The position numbers and the translations under genes were made by a program. This document shows positions 22,370-34,880 of a stretch of 64,000 nt of DNA, in pieces. The stretch's first letter is position 1. Every line of letters begins with the position of its first letter. A model generated the notes under the pieces. The model did no database searches, was not told where the DNA came from, and saw only the letters and a program-made list of their open reading frames with translations. Location of the stretch: assembly GCA_031002005.1 (NCBI GenBank), contig CM061919.1, positions 16,191,687 through 16,255,686 of the forward strand, read 5' to 3'. The DNA is from Vandiemenella viatica. Taxonomy: Eukaryota; Arthropoda; Insecta; Orthoptera; Morabidae.

Positions 22370-22544
22370 TCCGCTGTGAGGAAGGGTGGCCACCTCTCGC
22401 CGCGCCCGCCTGGGCAGGTTCACCCAAAATTTGTCTTTGATGAGCTGCTATTAACAAATGACTTTTGGCCAAACATTGCCAAGAGCTTAGTTCCAGCCAC
22501 CAGCTATACTGATGGCACATTAAAAATCAAGTATGTGTGGTGAG

Positions 22545-25130
22545 CACTGAGGTGTATTGTAAAGACATGCTATCATCTGCCTATCATGTAACACCTTAGT
22601 GTGGACGTCGTGTGTCGGGTCCCTTTCCTGCAGTTACTTGTATGTATGTGGTAACTTATGAAATTGTGGTATATGCATGGACATATGTGTGTGTACGTGT
22701 TCCTGTGTGGTTATGTGTGTAATTATGGTGGTAGGAGTCTACTTGAGATTTTTCCATCAGTGGCCACCTATGTAGATGTAATCATTTGGGTATGATGAGC
22801 ACCGAGGTTTGTGGCAAAGAAATGAAATATTTCGCACATCCTGTAGCTATTCAGTCTGGACCTAGGGTGTTCAGTCCTTTTCCTCCAGTTACGTGTATGT
22901 GTGTGGTGATGTATGGTAACTGTGTGTATGCATGGACATGTGAGTGTGTGTCTTTCTATGTGGTTGTGTGTCTATCCCGATAGGATTCTACTCGACTTTG
23001 AGATTTCACAATGACTGGCTACCTATGTGTTGATGTAATTAATTGATAATGTGATAAGTACTGAGGTGTATGGCAAAAACATGTCATCCATTGCACACAC
23101 TCTAACGTCTGTCTGATGGTTTTTTGGTCAGTTATGTTTGTGTGTGAGACCTAGTATGAGTATGGGAGTTATGATATTTGTCTGATGACCATGTGCCTAC
23201 TGATACTCGTGGTACGTCGGACAAATATTACTGAACAGCAGAAAAGGCTTGTGGCGTGGGATAGAGGTGGTGCTGATCATGTGAACAGCTTTGTACATAT
23301 TACCAACGATACTGAATGGCAGAGAGGTCTGTAGTGTAAGTTAAATGATATGATTTTGATGTGAGGAGTTTGTTACTTGGAACACATGTTAATGATGATT
23401 TTTTTTTGTCAGTCTTGAGCCATGGGGGTTCTGTCCCACTTTTTCTTTGCCATGATTGGGCTGGTTGTTGTGTTGAGCTCGCTGTAGGCATGGATATATG
23501 TGTCTGTGTGCGTCTTTCTCTGTGTCTGTATGCGTAAGTATGGTGATACCTTCCTTAAACTCATTTATCTGGACGTATGAATTGCTGTTCCTCCCATATG
23601 TTTGTGCTTGTGTGGAGACGTATGGGTTTGTGGGTGAGACCTAGTATGAATATGGAGGTTATGATATCCGTCTGATAGACAAGTGTCCTATTGTAACTCA
23701 TGGTACCTGGGTCACATGTTACTAAATGACAGAAAGGGTTGCGGTGTGGGAGAGATGTGGCTGTGATTTCAAACTTCACACATCCTGTAACTCTTCAGTT
23801 GGATCTAGCATGTTCAGTCTCTTTCCTCCAGTTATGTGTGGTGATGAATGGAACTGTGTGAATGCATTGACATGTGTGTGTGTGTATGTGTGTCTTTCTA
23901 TGATTTTTGGCCAGTCATGGGTGTTCTGTACCACTTTTTCGTTGCCACGATTGGGCTAGTTGTTGAGTCGAGATCGCTGTAGGCATGGAAATGTACGTGT
24001 GTATGCGTCTCTATCTCTGTGTGTTTTTTTTTTTTGCGTAAATGTGGTGATACCTTCCTTTATCTCGTTTGTCTGGATGTATGATGTGCTGTTCCTGCAC
24101 TTATGCTTGTGTGAGGTGACATATGGATTTGTGGGTGAGACCTAGTATGAATATGGGAGTTATGATATCTGTCTGATGACCAAGTGTCTACTGCTACTCG
24201 TGGTACATGGGGAGCACATGTTACTGAATGGCAGAAAAAGCTTAGGTGTGGGATAGACGTGTTGGTGCTGATGTGAACAGTTTTGTACCTAGCACACATG
24301 ATACTGGATGGTAGTGAGGTCTGTAGTGTGAAATAAATGAGATGATGTTGATGTGAAGAGTATGGTGCCTGGAACATATGTTACTGATGATTTTTTGGTC
24401 AGTTATGAGCCATGGGGGTTCTACCCCACTTTTTCGTCGCCATGATTGGGGCTGGTTGTTGTGTCTAGCTCGCTGAAGGCATGGAAATGTGAGTGTTTGT
24501 GCGTCTCTCTCTGTGTCTGTATGTGTAAATATGGTGATACCTTCTATAAACACGTCTGTCTGGACGAATGATTTTGCTGTCCCCTCCACTTATGTTTGTT
24601 TGTGCTAGTGTATTGAGATGTATGGATTTGTGGGTGAGATCTGATAGCCAAGTGTCTATTGCAACTCATGGTACCTGCGTCACTTTTTTACTGAATGGTA
24701 GAAAGGGTTGCGGTGTGGGAGAGACGTGTTGATGGTAAATATAATCAACTGGGGCGCGATGAACACTATTTATGGTATAAACACTTAGGTTTATGGTGAA
24801 AACATGTCATCTTTTGCACATCTTCTATCTCGCCAGGCTGATGATATGTAAGGAGACTTCTGTTTTTCAGCCAGTCATGAGGCAAGAGAGTACTACACCA
24901 CTTTTTTGTTTCCATGATTGGTACCGGTAGTTGTGTAGTCTTGGACATGTGTATCTGCGTCTCTCTTTGTGCATGTAAGCGTAAGTAACTCGTCTGTCTG
25001 ATGATTTTTGTAACGATAGTTCTGTCCAGTTAATCAGTTGTAACGACAATTCTGCCCCCCACTTCATCGTTTCCGTGATGCTTGCTGTTAGTTCTGTCAA
25101 CCTCGCTGTATGCATGTACAAGTGTGTGCG
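22545..25130. repeat. Array of diverged units of about 495 bp, right arm
   Basis: Mirror of 19420-22020, GT-rich on the plus strand. Confidence 0.75.
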
Positions 25131-25349
25131 GGTGTCATTCCTTTGTGGATTTGAGTCTAAAATATATGGTTATAGAATTATGCTCACCATCAACGTGTGC
25201 TTCTAACCATTGTTTCAGGGCTTAGGCAATCTCCCATTTCGATGTGCTCTTTACAGTTTACTACCGTTTGTATTGGCATACGAATTGTGATTCTCACTAC
25301 ATAAAAATCATTTAACAGAGAGGGGTGATGTACCAGAGAAGCGAAGGAC

Positions 25350-25550
25350 TTGTGTGGTGTAGTATGGAGTCCACATTTTTTGTACATCAAATGCAAGGTG
25401 CAAAGGAATGCAGCTAGATTTATCTGTGGAAAATATTCAGTAAGTGACATAATAAAGGAGCTGGAGCTGGTATGTCATTGGAAGATAGGAAGATTGTTGA
25501 GGGGCTGTAGGTGGCGTATAATGCTGTTAGAATGGATATTGGTGGAATAA
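25350..25550 (+). pseudogene. LINE RT tail scrap in right arm
   Basis: Mirror of 19010-19210 with the same residues. Confidence 0.6.
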
Positions 25551-28424
25551 TTCTGAGTGGTGTATGGAGCCTAAGTTGACCATGACCACAATCTCGCACT
25601 AGACTTTAGGTGATGAGGCCTGAGTGGATAAAATATCTAAACACCCACTTTGACCTAACAATTTACGACAGTTCAGGTGTGAGCACTATCTTAGGCGTAA
25701 TAGAACTAGTGTCTGCACCTATGGATACTTGTCGATGTGTGGGGATCTTCTATGAAAATGTGGGTTATGATGTCTGTTTGATGACCAAGAAACTATCAGT
25801 TAGCTAAGAGCATTATGGTAACTTTATCGTGGTTACTTGAACGAAGCATGCAATTACAAACAAATGTCACACTTGGCCCTGAATCCGAAGGTTGGCGTTA
25901 GATGGGAACATTTTAAACCGAATGGAGAACTCTCCTGGGTCCTGATTTATTGAAAAATAATTTCCTGGAAAACTGCAGTAGAAGCACCTTAAGTGAACAT
26001 TTTGGTACCTGGCTACTGATTAGGAGAAGACTTTGCGAATTTTGAATTTTTGGTTTACTTTAACGCACGAACAGAAGGTAACCCTGTCTGTAACTGATCA
26101 GGGGTTTGAATGGGAATCATTGGAAAACAGAAGGTGGTTTGACGAAGTGCTGGGCGTATGTTGGCGATGAGGCTAGGGGTGGATCTTGGTGAAAGAATTA
26201 GGAATAGTGCACTGGATTTCTTCTATAAGGAAGTGGGTAAATTTTCTATATCTCCACCTTGGTCACAGGCGATGGTCTCAGGCATGTTCTGTGCTTAGCG
26301 TGACTCGATTTTTATCACATAGGACTGGCGTACTTCGATTCGACAGGGGTGAAATTAGTAAGATTAACAGACGGTGTCTCGTTCCTGGAACATACGTGCT
26401 GAGCTGTAAAATACAGTTAAAGGTGTCAATCATTGATGTATCACAAGGGATTTATTGGAATTTTAGACAAAGTGCAGCTAAGGACACTCAATTTGTGATT
26501 GCTTACGAAAGCATAACAGAATTGATACATAGATTGGTCTGGATTGACAGACGACAAAGGTTTGACCTTGGTGGCAACAATTACGAGTGCAATGAAATAT
26601 TTTATACCAATGGCAGCAGATATAAGTTAGATAAATAAGGCGTCGTACTGATGCTAATATGAATTCTATCTTCCCTCACTGCATTTCATGAGCTTTGCCA
26701 TGGTCATACTGGAAACTGATTTTTTCTAGCTTTGATGTGGGAAAGGCTTTGTCACAAATATTTTCAAGTGGCCTCTTGTCCAAAGACAGGGTTGAGAAAT
26801 AGGCTTGAAAAAAAATTACATGCTGATTGGTTTGATATAAGTGGAGAGATTAACGTGTATTCACTTCTGGAATGTCTGTAGGGAAAGAAACTGGTTTTCA
26901 AATCGACTGTCACAAGTATTTTCATGTGGGGCTCTTGTCGAAAGACTGAGTCTGCAGGGTTGAGAAATAAGCTTGAAAAAATTACAGGCTGATTGGTTTG
27001 ACATCATGTATTCACTTCAGAAATGTCTGTAGCGAAAGAAACTGGTTTTCAAATCGACAACTTTGCTTTATTTTAGCGGCTCTCAATTCATCGAGGTCAT
27101 ACTTACATACATCAGTAAACCCATTCAATGCCTCTTTGAGTTCAAAAAGTGTCTGTGTTTCATTACCCCTAATTTAATACATCCTTTAAAATACACGGAC
27201 TGTAGGTGACACTCGTGAGTTATATTGTTCATAATGAATCCATCATGATGTGAAAAAGTGAATTTGTTTCCAGTCTCTTCGTCGGTGAATTAATTTTTAA
27301 TGTCTGCCTGCTTCGATGAACGGAATTTATGTTAACAGCGAGGTCTTTAGAGACGGGAAAGGATGGGGGGGGGGGCAAGGTACCCCTAATTTAATACATC
27401 CTTTAAAATACACGGACTGTAGGTGACACTCGTGAGTTATATTATATTGTTCATAATGAATCCATCATGATGTGAAAAAGTGAATTTGTTTCCAGTCTCT
27501 TCGTCGGTGAATTAATTTTTAATGTCTGCCTGCTTCGATGAACGGAATTTATGTTAACAGCGAGGTCTTTAGAGACGGGAAAGGAATGGGAAGGAATTCG
27601 GCCATGGTCTTTTAAAGGAAGCATCCCGGCATTTGCCTGGAGTGATTTGGGAAACCATGGAAAACCCAAATCTGGATGCTCGGAACCGGTGTCCTCCCGA
27701 ATGCAAGGCCAGAACGCTAAATAATTTCATGAAAACAGGTACACATAGAATTCTTACTCGGTTTTATATCTGGAGTTTATGACTGTTTTTTTCCATATCG
27801 AACGTTAAAAGGAAGAATGTATGCTTTTCAAATTATTTTTTTATTCAATTATAACAAGTCAAGCTGGCGCCATACTCTCTAGGCGTGGAAATTGACGAGT
27901 TGGAACGGCTTTTTCACAAAACACTTAAACACCGCGGCCGGACTCGAACCGGCGACCTTCGGCACTCTAGCCCCAACACTGCCGATGTCTGTTCACGTAA
28001 TATCCGTTGATGTGGACTTTATTTTTTTTAGTAAAAAAATCGCAATGGTTCACGCTTAAGTATTTTTCACGACACAGAACCTGAAGAAAATATTTTACTG
28101 TGTGTCGATAGTAGCCAAGATGTTCAGTGCTTGCTTAACAGGACGCTAGGAATACCCGCGCGGCACACATTTCGCAATGCATAATTGAGAGCAAACAGAG
28201 CGTGTTCACGCAGGCCCGAAAACTGGGATTCCGAAATATTTCACGCATATGAAGCATGCCAGGCCATCTAGCGGTGACTATAGCAACTCTAGGTGCTGCC
28301 ATCTGGTGACAGTGATGCAAGGCGAACGCGCGATGTCTCGGATGAGCAAGTTCACACCTGTCGCAACGTCTAATGGATAGTAAACAGAGCGCGTATCATG
28401 TGTAAACACGCCCCAGACCAAAAT

Positions 28425-28630
28425 GATGCATGCCACGCCATCTACCAGTCGCCCAAAGAACTAACGGTGTCTGCCATCTACCAGCGGGTCGGTGAACTAA
28501 CGGTCCAGCGCCCCCAGGAGATGCTGCCATCTGTGCGGCCGGTCAAAGAACTAACGGCCCGCCATCTTGGCCGGCCAAAGAACTAACGGTCCCCGCCATC
28601 TTGGCCGGTCCAATGAATCTAACGGGCGGC
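28425..28630 (-). repeat. Subterminal array, right
   Basis: Mirror of the left array with CCGCCATCTTGG and AACTAACGG repeats. It differs slightly in the outermost unit (CCAATGAATCTAACGG). Confidence 0.8.
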
Positions 28631-28696
28631 CATCTTGTGACATCACGGGTTTTCCCGGTTTCTGGCTAGCTAAGACAATATAACACTACTATAGAG

Positions 28697-29265
28697 CACA
28701 CGAAATTATTATTTTACAGAATCTTTGCGGTCTGCATTTAAATAGAAATGTATAATAATCATATTCTTTTTTGTTATAAATAATATTGAGTGATTCGAAA
28801 GTAACCTCAACCAAAATAAACATGTTAAATGTGAATTGAGAGACGCTTGACATTTCATTGTGACTATGTAGAGATACACGAGAATCTTTCAATCCAGTAC
28901 AGTGTGACGACCATTTGTTAAAACTACTTTGGAATACTATTTTTGTCCATAAGAGTTCAAACAATTGGGAGATAACAGGCAAATTTTTTTATTTTAACCT
29001 ACTTTATTATTTAGTAGATTATAAAGTACAATACTCTATAATAAAGTACCGATGGTAGCCGCAGCTCCGATCCCCAAATCACTTTTTAGGTAATTTTTTA
29101 ACATTAATTCCGTGAAACAGCCAAGTGTATGCGTTAAAGGAGACTGAAGACTGAGTAGGAACCCGTCCGTCACACGGCGGTGCTACGGACCAGTGTGGAC
29201 GCGAGGGGGCGAGCCTATACTCGGCCGAGTGTCGGTGCGGTGGCGGCTCGGCCTCGGAGCAGTAC
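28697..29265 (-). mobile_element. Right part of Harbinger-like element D
   Basis: Continues element D after the palindrome (GAAATTATTATTTTACAG...CTTTGCGGTCTGC). It is the inverse of 29335-29865 in element A and reaches the CCACACTGG/CGGCCGAGTG subterminal zone. Its own terminal repeat is eroded near 29260. It lies head-to-head with element A, giving an inverted pair of about 520-bp arms. Confidence 0.8.
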
Positions 29266-29272
29266 CGGATTA

Positions 29273-30696
29273 AGGTCGGGCCACACTAGACCGCACCGCA
29301 CCTAACCCGCAACGCACCATCACTCGGCCGTGTGTCGGCTCGCTCCCCTCGCGTCCACACTGGTTCGTAGCACGGCCGTGTGACGGACGGGTTCCTACTC
29401 AGTCTTCAGTCTCCTTTAACGCATACACTTGGCTGTTTCACGGAATTAATGTTAAAAAATTACCTTAAAAGGGATTTTGGTATCGTAGCTGCGGCTACCA
29501 CCCGTACTTTATTATAGAGTACTGTACTTTATAATCTACGAAGGTAATAAAGTACGTTAAAAAACTTTTTTGTGTGACTCCTGTTATCTCCTAATTGTTT
29601 GATCTCTTATGCACAAAAATAGTATTCCAAAATTGTTTTAACAAATGGTCGTCACACTGTATTGAAAGATTTTCGTGTAATTCTATATAGTCACGATTAA
29701 ATGTCTAGCGTCACTCACTTCACATTTAACGTGTTTGTTTTGGTTGAAGTTCCTTTTCGAGTCACTCAATATTTTTTTAACAAAAAAGAATAAGATTATT
29801 ATACATTTTTATTTTAGTGCAGACCGCAAAGATTCCGTAAAATAATAATAATTTCATGTGATCTAAAAATTCCAGTCACAGAGTTACTTATCGGCTGCGC
29901 AGTACACCTCTATCGTTGTCACCTAATTTGAAAAGGAAAACTGCAGATTAACGTGAAATTCGTAACACGGAGCGTCCTAGCATTTTATTAACAAATCAAA
30001 GCTTTTCCAGAGGTGAATGTCAATTTTACGATCCATAAAAATTACAGCTGAGACAGGGATTTGAACCATGGACTTTCATTTCCCCAATTGTACGCCGTAA
30101 CCTTCTGAGACAAGAGACAAATCTGGTTATAATCAAAAATTATTATTCAAACATAATAAAATAAACGTACTTATAATTTATTTTTGCCATGCCAAAACAC
30201 AAATGTACTTTATTATATGATTGAATACATATTTTCCATTACTTCTAGATTCAGATTCTTGTGGCGAGTGATTTGGGTACGGAAGGTCCCCGGTTCAAAA
30301 TCCGGATCTCGGATGCAATTTTTACAGTCCTTAAAATCGACTTTCACCACTGGCAAAGATTTGATTTGTTAATGCGAACATGCAAGGGCTCTAACTACAT
30401 TTTACGAATATCTGATGAACCTGAAGTGAGGCTGAAAAAAAAGACACACTTCTAAATCAATTAGTAACGTTTAAACAATATTTAGTCGTAAAGGACCGGC
30501 AACCAGCCCGACAGCAGACCGACACCGGGCCGCACAATCAAAATATAAACCAAATTTATTGGGGCCAACACACGGCCGTGTGTCGGCCGACACGCGGTGT
30601 CGTTTGAACTCACTTCAATCGAGTGAGCGACAACAATAAAAAAAAGTGACAGTGGGGTGCGCCCCCGTTGCGTTGCGGTCTAGTGCGGCCCGACCT
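29273..30696 (+). mobile_element. Harbinger-like non-autonomous element A
   Basis: 1,424 bp with terminal inverted repeats AGGTCGGGCCACACTAGACC and flanking TTA (29270-29272, 30697-30699). A TTA/TAA TSD is the PIF/Harbinger rule. No transposase. It carries R copy 2 and GC-rich subterminal repeats with CGGCCGTGTG. Confidence 0.83.
29987..30373. repeat. Inverted tRNA-like dimer R, copy 2
   Basis: Bounded by ATTAACAAATCAAAGC and its inverse. It holds GGGATTTGAACC on one side and GGTTCAAAATCC on the other, i.e. B-box-like sites facing opposite ways. Confidence 0.7.
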
Positions 30697-30729
30697 TTAA
30701 CCACGTAGCAGGAGGTAGCAAATGCTATG

Positions 30730-30897
30730 GGCCTCGCGCCTTCTAGGGGGCCTCGCGCCTGCTAGGGGCGTCCGGCACCTAGTCTAGATGGGCGACCTTT
30801 TTTTTTTTTTTAGCTCTACAATTTTATACAGGACGGCAAAATCAAGTGTCACTTTTTCACATTTGCTACGGGCCCGCGCTGTCTTAATCCGGCCCTG
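30730..30897. repeat. hAT-MITE remnant
   Basis: Ends with TTAATCCGGCCCTG, a hAT-type terminus. Its interior GGGCGACC plus T run plus AGCTCTAC is shared with the hAT MITE at 35161-35424. The left terminus is not found. Confidence 0.5.
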
Positions 30898-31108
30898 GCT
30901 CGATCTAATGAGGCCCGACATGGTTGTACTCGCACGCCAAAAGTTGGTCGTGAACCGAGACCACTATCCTCAGTCAACTGTCTGTCTTGTACCTGTTTAC
31001 ACGAGGAGAGTGGACTATCCAGTGCTGCGCGCGCAGCAAGACAGTACACTCGTTCCAGTCAACTCGCATCGTGTAAACGGAGCATTAGGCAAGGTTTCTG
31101 AAAATTAA

Positions 31109-31609
31109 ATCCCACAAAAACAATTCTTGTAAAAAGCAGGCCAAGTCTCGTGTTCGTGTAGAGATCTTATTCTGAGCCAAGTCTACACTTTACAGTTGTA
31201 TTCACTTCACTTTATGAAACAGAATGGTTTCTCTCGGTGTCATAGATCGTTTATTTAGAATTTAAAAAAATTCTGGTGACTTGGCCATTATGCGCGCCAT
31301 GTTTTAGTTAATGTTGCTGCTTCATCAAACCTATAAATTCGTAAAAGCCAAGATATCCCTCGTTCTTTTTCGAATTTGACAAATATGTACTAAGCCCACA
31401 ATTTCAGTAAGAATTATGACGTGCATAATGGCCGATTCACCAGAATGTATTTAATTCGAAATAAACGATCTATGACACCGAGATAAACCATTCATTTCAT
31501 AAAGTGAAGTGAATACACATGTAAAGTGTAGACTTGGCTCAGAATAAGATCTCATAACTACACGAACACGAGACTTGACCTATTTTTACAAGAATTGTTT
31601 TTGTGGGAT
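31109..31609. mobile_element. Foldback MITE of about 500 bp
   Basis: Arms of about 180-195 bp, starting ATCCCACAAAAACAATTC and ending with its inverse, surround a spacer of about 130 bp. No TSD is obvious. Part of the spacer (TTGGCCATTATGCG) recurs near 36185. Confidence 0.75.
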
Positions 31610-31767
31610 CTCATTTCTTTTTGTTAGTTTATCGCTTATTCTAAATCACCGCTCAGATGTAATCATTCCATTTGAAAATCGGCGAATAAGAACGTTTCAG
31701 AATTGAAGATATCAATATACATTACCAAAAATGCCCCACTTTCTGAAAACAAAGATTGTGCGCCTTA

Positions 31768-33246
31768 AGGTCGGGCCACACTAGACCGCACCGACACCGC
31801 GCCGCGTCTGAGCCAACACTCGGCCGTGTGTCGGCTCGCCCCAATCGCGTCCACACTGGTCCGTAACACGGCCGTGTGACGGACGGGTTCCTTCGCGGCC
31901 TGCAGTCTCCTTTAACGTATAAACTTATTTGTTTCACGAAATTAATCTTAAAAAATTACCTTAAGAGTGATTTGGGGATCATAGCTGCGGCTACCACCCG
32001 TACATTATTATAGAGTACTGTACTTAATGATCTACGAACGTAATAAAATATGTTAATTTTTTTTTGTTTTTCCCTGACTCCTGTTATAACCTCACTGTTT
32101 GATTTCTAATGCACAAAAATAGTATCCCAGAGCAGTTTTAAAAAATGTTCGTCACACTGTACTGAATTGGAAGATTTTCGTGTATCTCTACATAGTACAT
32201 ACAGTAGTCACAAAGAAATGTCAAGCGTCTCTCACTTCACATTTAACATTTTTATTTTGTCTGAGGCTACTTTCGATTCACTCAATACTTTTTTTTTACA
32301 AAAAAGAATATGATTATTATACATTTTAATTTAAATACAGAATGCAAAAATTGTGAAAAATAATAATAGTTTCATGTGATCTAAAAATTCAAGTCACAGA
32401 GTTTCTTATCGGCCGCCCAGTACACGTCAATTGTTCTCACTTAATTTGTAAAGGAGACCTACTGATTAACGAGAAATTCGAACAACGGAGCGTCCTAGCA
32501 TCTTAGCATTAACAAATCAAAGCTTTGCCAGAGGTCAGTTTTAAGACCCATAAAAATTACAGCTGAGACAGGGATTTGAACCAGGAAATTTCAGTTCCCC
32601 AATCGTACGCGGTAACGTCAGAAGACAAATCTGGATGTAATCAAAAATTATTATTCAAACATAATAAAATAAACGAACTTTTATTCTATATAATTTATTT
32701 TACCATCCCAAAACACAAATGTACTTTTATTTGATTGAATACATATTTTCCAGTACTTCTAGATTCAGATGCTTGTGGCGAATGATTTGAATACGGTAGG
32801 TCCCCTGTTCAAAATCCGAATCTCGGATGCAATTTTTACAGGGCTTAAAATCGACTTTCACCACTGGCAAAGATTTGATTTGTTAATGCGAACATGCAAG
32901 GGCTCTAACTACATTTTACGAATATCTGATGAACCTGATGTGAGGCTGAAAAAAAAGACACACTTCTCAATCAATCAGTCACGTTAAAACAATATTTAGT
33001 CGTTAAAAGGACCGGAAATTTCCGAACTCTTTCTATACAGTTCTCCATACCGACCAGCCCAACAGCCGACCAACACCGGGCCGCACCGTGAAAATATAAA
33101 CCAAATTTATCCGAGCCAACACACGGCCGTGTGTCGGCCGCCACGCGGTGTCGTTTGAACTCACTTCAATCGAGTGAGCGACAACAATAAGAAAAATGAC
33201 GGTGCGGTGCGGCCCGGGTGCGGTGCGGTCTAGTGTGGCCCGACCT
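31768..33246 (+). mobile_element. Harbinger-like non-autonomous element B
   Basis: Sister of element A, 1,479 bp, with the same terminal repeats and TTA on both sides (31765-31767, 33247-33249). It carries R copy 3 (32508-32887). Its right TTA is also the left TTA of element C. Confidence 0.85.
32508..32887. repeat. Inverted tRNA-like dimer R, copy 3
   Basis: Same position within element B as copy 2 within A, so R was already part of the family ancestor. Confidence 0.7.
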
Positions 33247-33559
33247 TTAGGGCCTTATTACACTAGGCGACTTGGCGGCGCAACCAGCCGGGCCACTGGT
33301 GGCTCTGCTCGTCACTGGGCACTGAGTCTTATGGAGCTTATTACACTAGGGCGGCCAGCTGGCTGCCCTACCCGGCGACCAGGCCGGCAACCACTGGTGG
33401 CCGAGAGTCGTGGCGGGGCATTGTATCTTACGAAGCTTATTACACTAGGCCACCAGGCGGCGCCGCCAGACACGCCACCACGCGTTCAGTCTACTGTTCA
33501 TACGCCCCCTTCCTACTTTACAATTTTAAAATTGCAGAGATACTGAGTGTCAGGTTTGG

Positions 33560-34880
33560 TGAGACAACTATGGACAGTTATCCTGTGATGGGAGGGAATG
33601 AATCAGAGCAGATTATAAATGACGAACCTACAAAATTTGAAATAAATTCTCAGGAAATTGCGAAGTAACTCAGAAAGCTAAAACTGGTGTAACTGGTGTA
33701 GGTAATATTACTACAGATTTATTAAAGATTGTGGGATAGGATATTGTACCTTACCTTGAAATTTTGTTTAAAATGAGTTTGGAGACTTGCTGCTTACCGA
33801 TTGGAAAAGACCGATAGTAGTACCAGTTCATAAAGGAAGGGTTAAAAATATGGTGAAAATTCCTGGCCAATTAGTTTGTCATCAGTGATGGGCAGAATGA
33901 TTGAGAGATTGATATGCAACTATATCAGAAATGTCTGTGTAGAACGAAACTAGTTTTCAGATCGACAACATAGCTTTAGGCAAGTATATTCATTTGAATC
34001 TCAGATAGTGGGCTATATGCAAGATATTTCAAATGAATTTGAAATGGGAGGCCAAGTTTATAGTGTGGCACTAGATCGTTCTAAGGCATTTGACAGAGTG
34101 AGCTATAAAATGGTTTTGAATAAACTGAAATGTATTGAATTGGATGAAAAAGTTTCTTGCTGGGCACAGGAATTCTTAAAAGTCAGAAAGCAAAGGGTTA
34201 GAGTAGGAAATAAATTATCAAGAGAAGTGGAAGTAAATATGGGAGTTGCTGTTTATTATTCTAATGAATGACTGTGTTACGGTCAGAATCTAGGTATTTT
34301 ACAAATGATACAATGGTATACAATAGGATAAAAACAGGTGAAGACTGAACAACTGCAGGATGATATGGATAGAATATCTAAATGGGTAGGTCAGCATGGA
34401 ATGAAGATAAATGCCAAGAAGAGTCGGCTTATAAGATACAAAGATAAATACATCTAAAGGTTAATTATGATTACAGAGTGGGGTCAGATTTGCTTTATGA
34501 AGTGTAAATTCTTTGCATAACGTTTGATAAACTCAATTGAGCAGGTGGTAGAAAAAGGTTACAAAATCCTTCATTTGCTGAAGAGGGTGATGAGAGGATG
34601 TAAGTTAGGGAGTTGGGTTACAAAACTTTGGTCAGAGCATTTGTTGAATATGGTCGTGTAGTTTGGGACCACATTTTGGAGATCAAATACAGGAGTTGGA
34701 AGGTGTGCAAAGAAGAGCAGCTAGATTTGTTTGTGGAAATTATTGCAGGACGCAGTCAGTAACTGATATGATACAGGAGCTGGATTGGGACTCATTGGGG
34801 GAAAGGAGGAGGGTGAAGAGAGTGCTGTAAATGTGCAAATTGCTACCGGAGTGTTAGCTCCATCGCAATTAAACTGTATT
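33560..34880 (+). pseudogene. Decayed LINE reverse transcriptase inside element C
   Basis: Interrupted by many stops. Recognisable parts in order: DWKRPIVVPVHKG, a finger/palm piece; VALDRSKAFDRVSY (34008-34271), the first catalytic block with its Asp; DDMDRISKWVGQHGMKINAKKS after the lost YxDD; then VQRRAARFVCG-like sequence. It ends with a tail motif (ACCGGAGTGTTAGCTCCAT) also seen at 50780 and 52370. The copy is old. Confidence 0.75.

Larger units (their letters stand above)
15876..28690. mobile_element. Giant palindromic transposon-like element with 6-bp TSD
   Basis: The 12,815-bp unit has termini 5'-AGTAGTGTTATATTG and its exact inverse at the right. It is flanked by ATAGAG at 15870-15875 and 28691-28696. 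Two arms of about 6.3 kb are inverted copies at roughly 99% identity by eye, separated by a 178-bp GC-rich spacer. Outside the TSDs the flanks join into one older element (D), so the empty site can be inferred from sister copies. No transposase, polymerase B, integrase or ATPase is visible. AG...CT ends with a 6-bp TSD are reported for Polinton/Maverick elements, while IS3EU and Dada also give 6-7 bp; superfamily membership is therefore unresolved. Confidence 0.88.
22370..28690 (-). repeat. Right arm of the palindrome
   Basis: Inverted copy of 15876-22191. Every open frame in the left arm reappears here on the opposite strand at the mirrored position (sum of coordinates about 44,560). Confidence 0.93.

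Noticed and set aside
15876..28690. Palindrome as a pure assembly error
   Set aside because: Arms differ by substitutions and indels, and a 6-bp duplication at the borders sits in an identifiable target element. Long reads would still be the final test.
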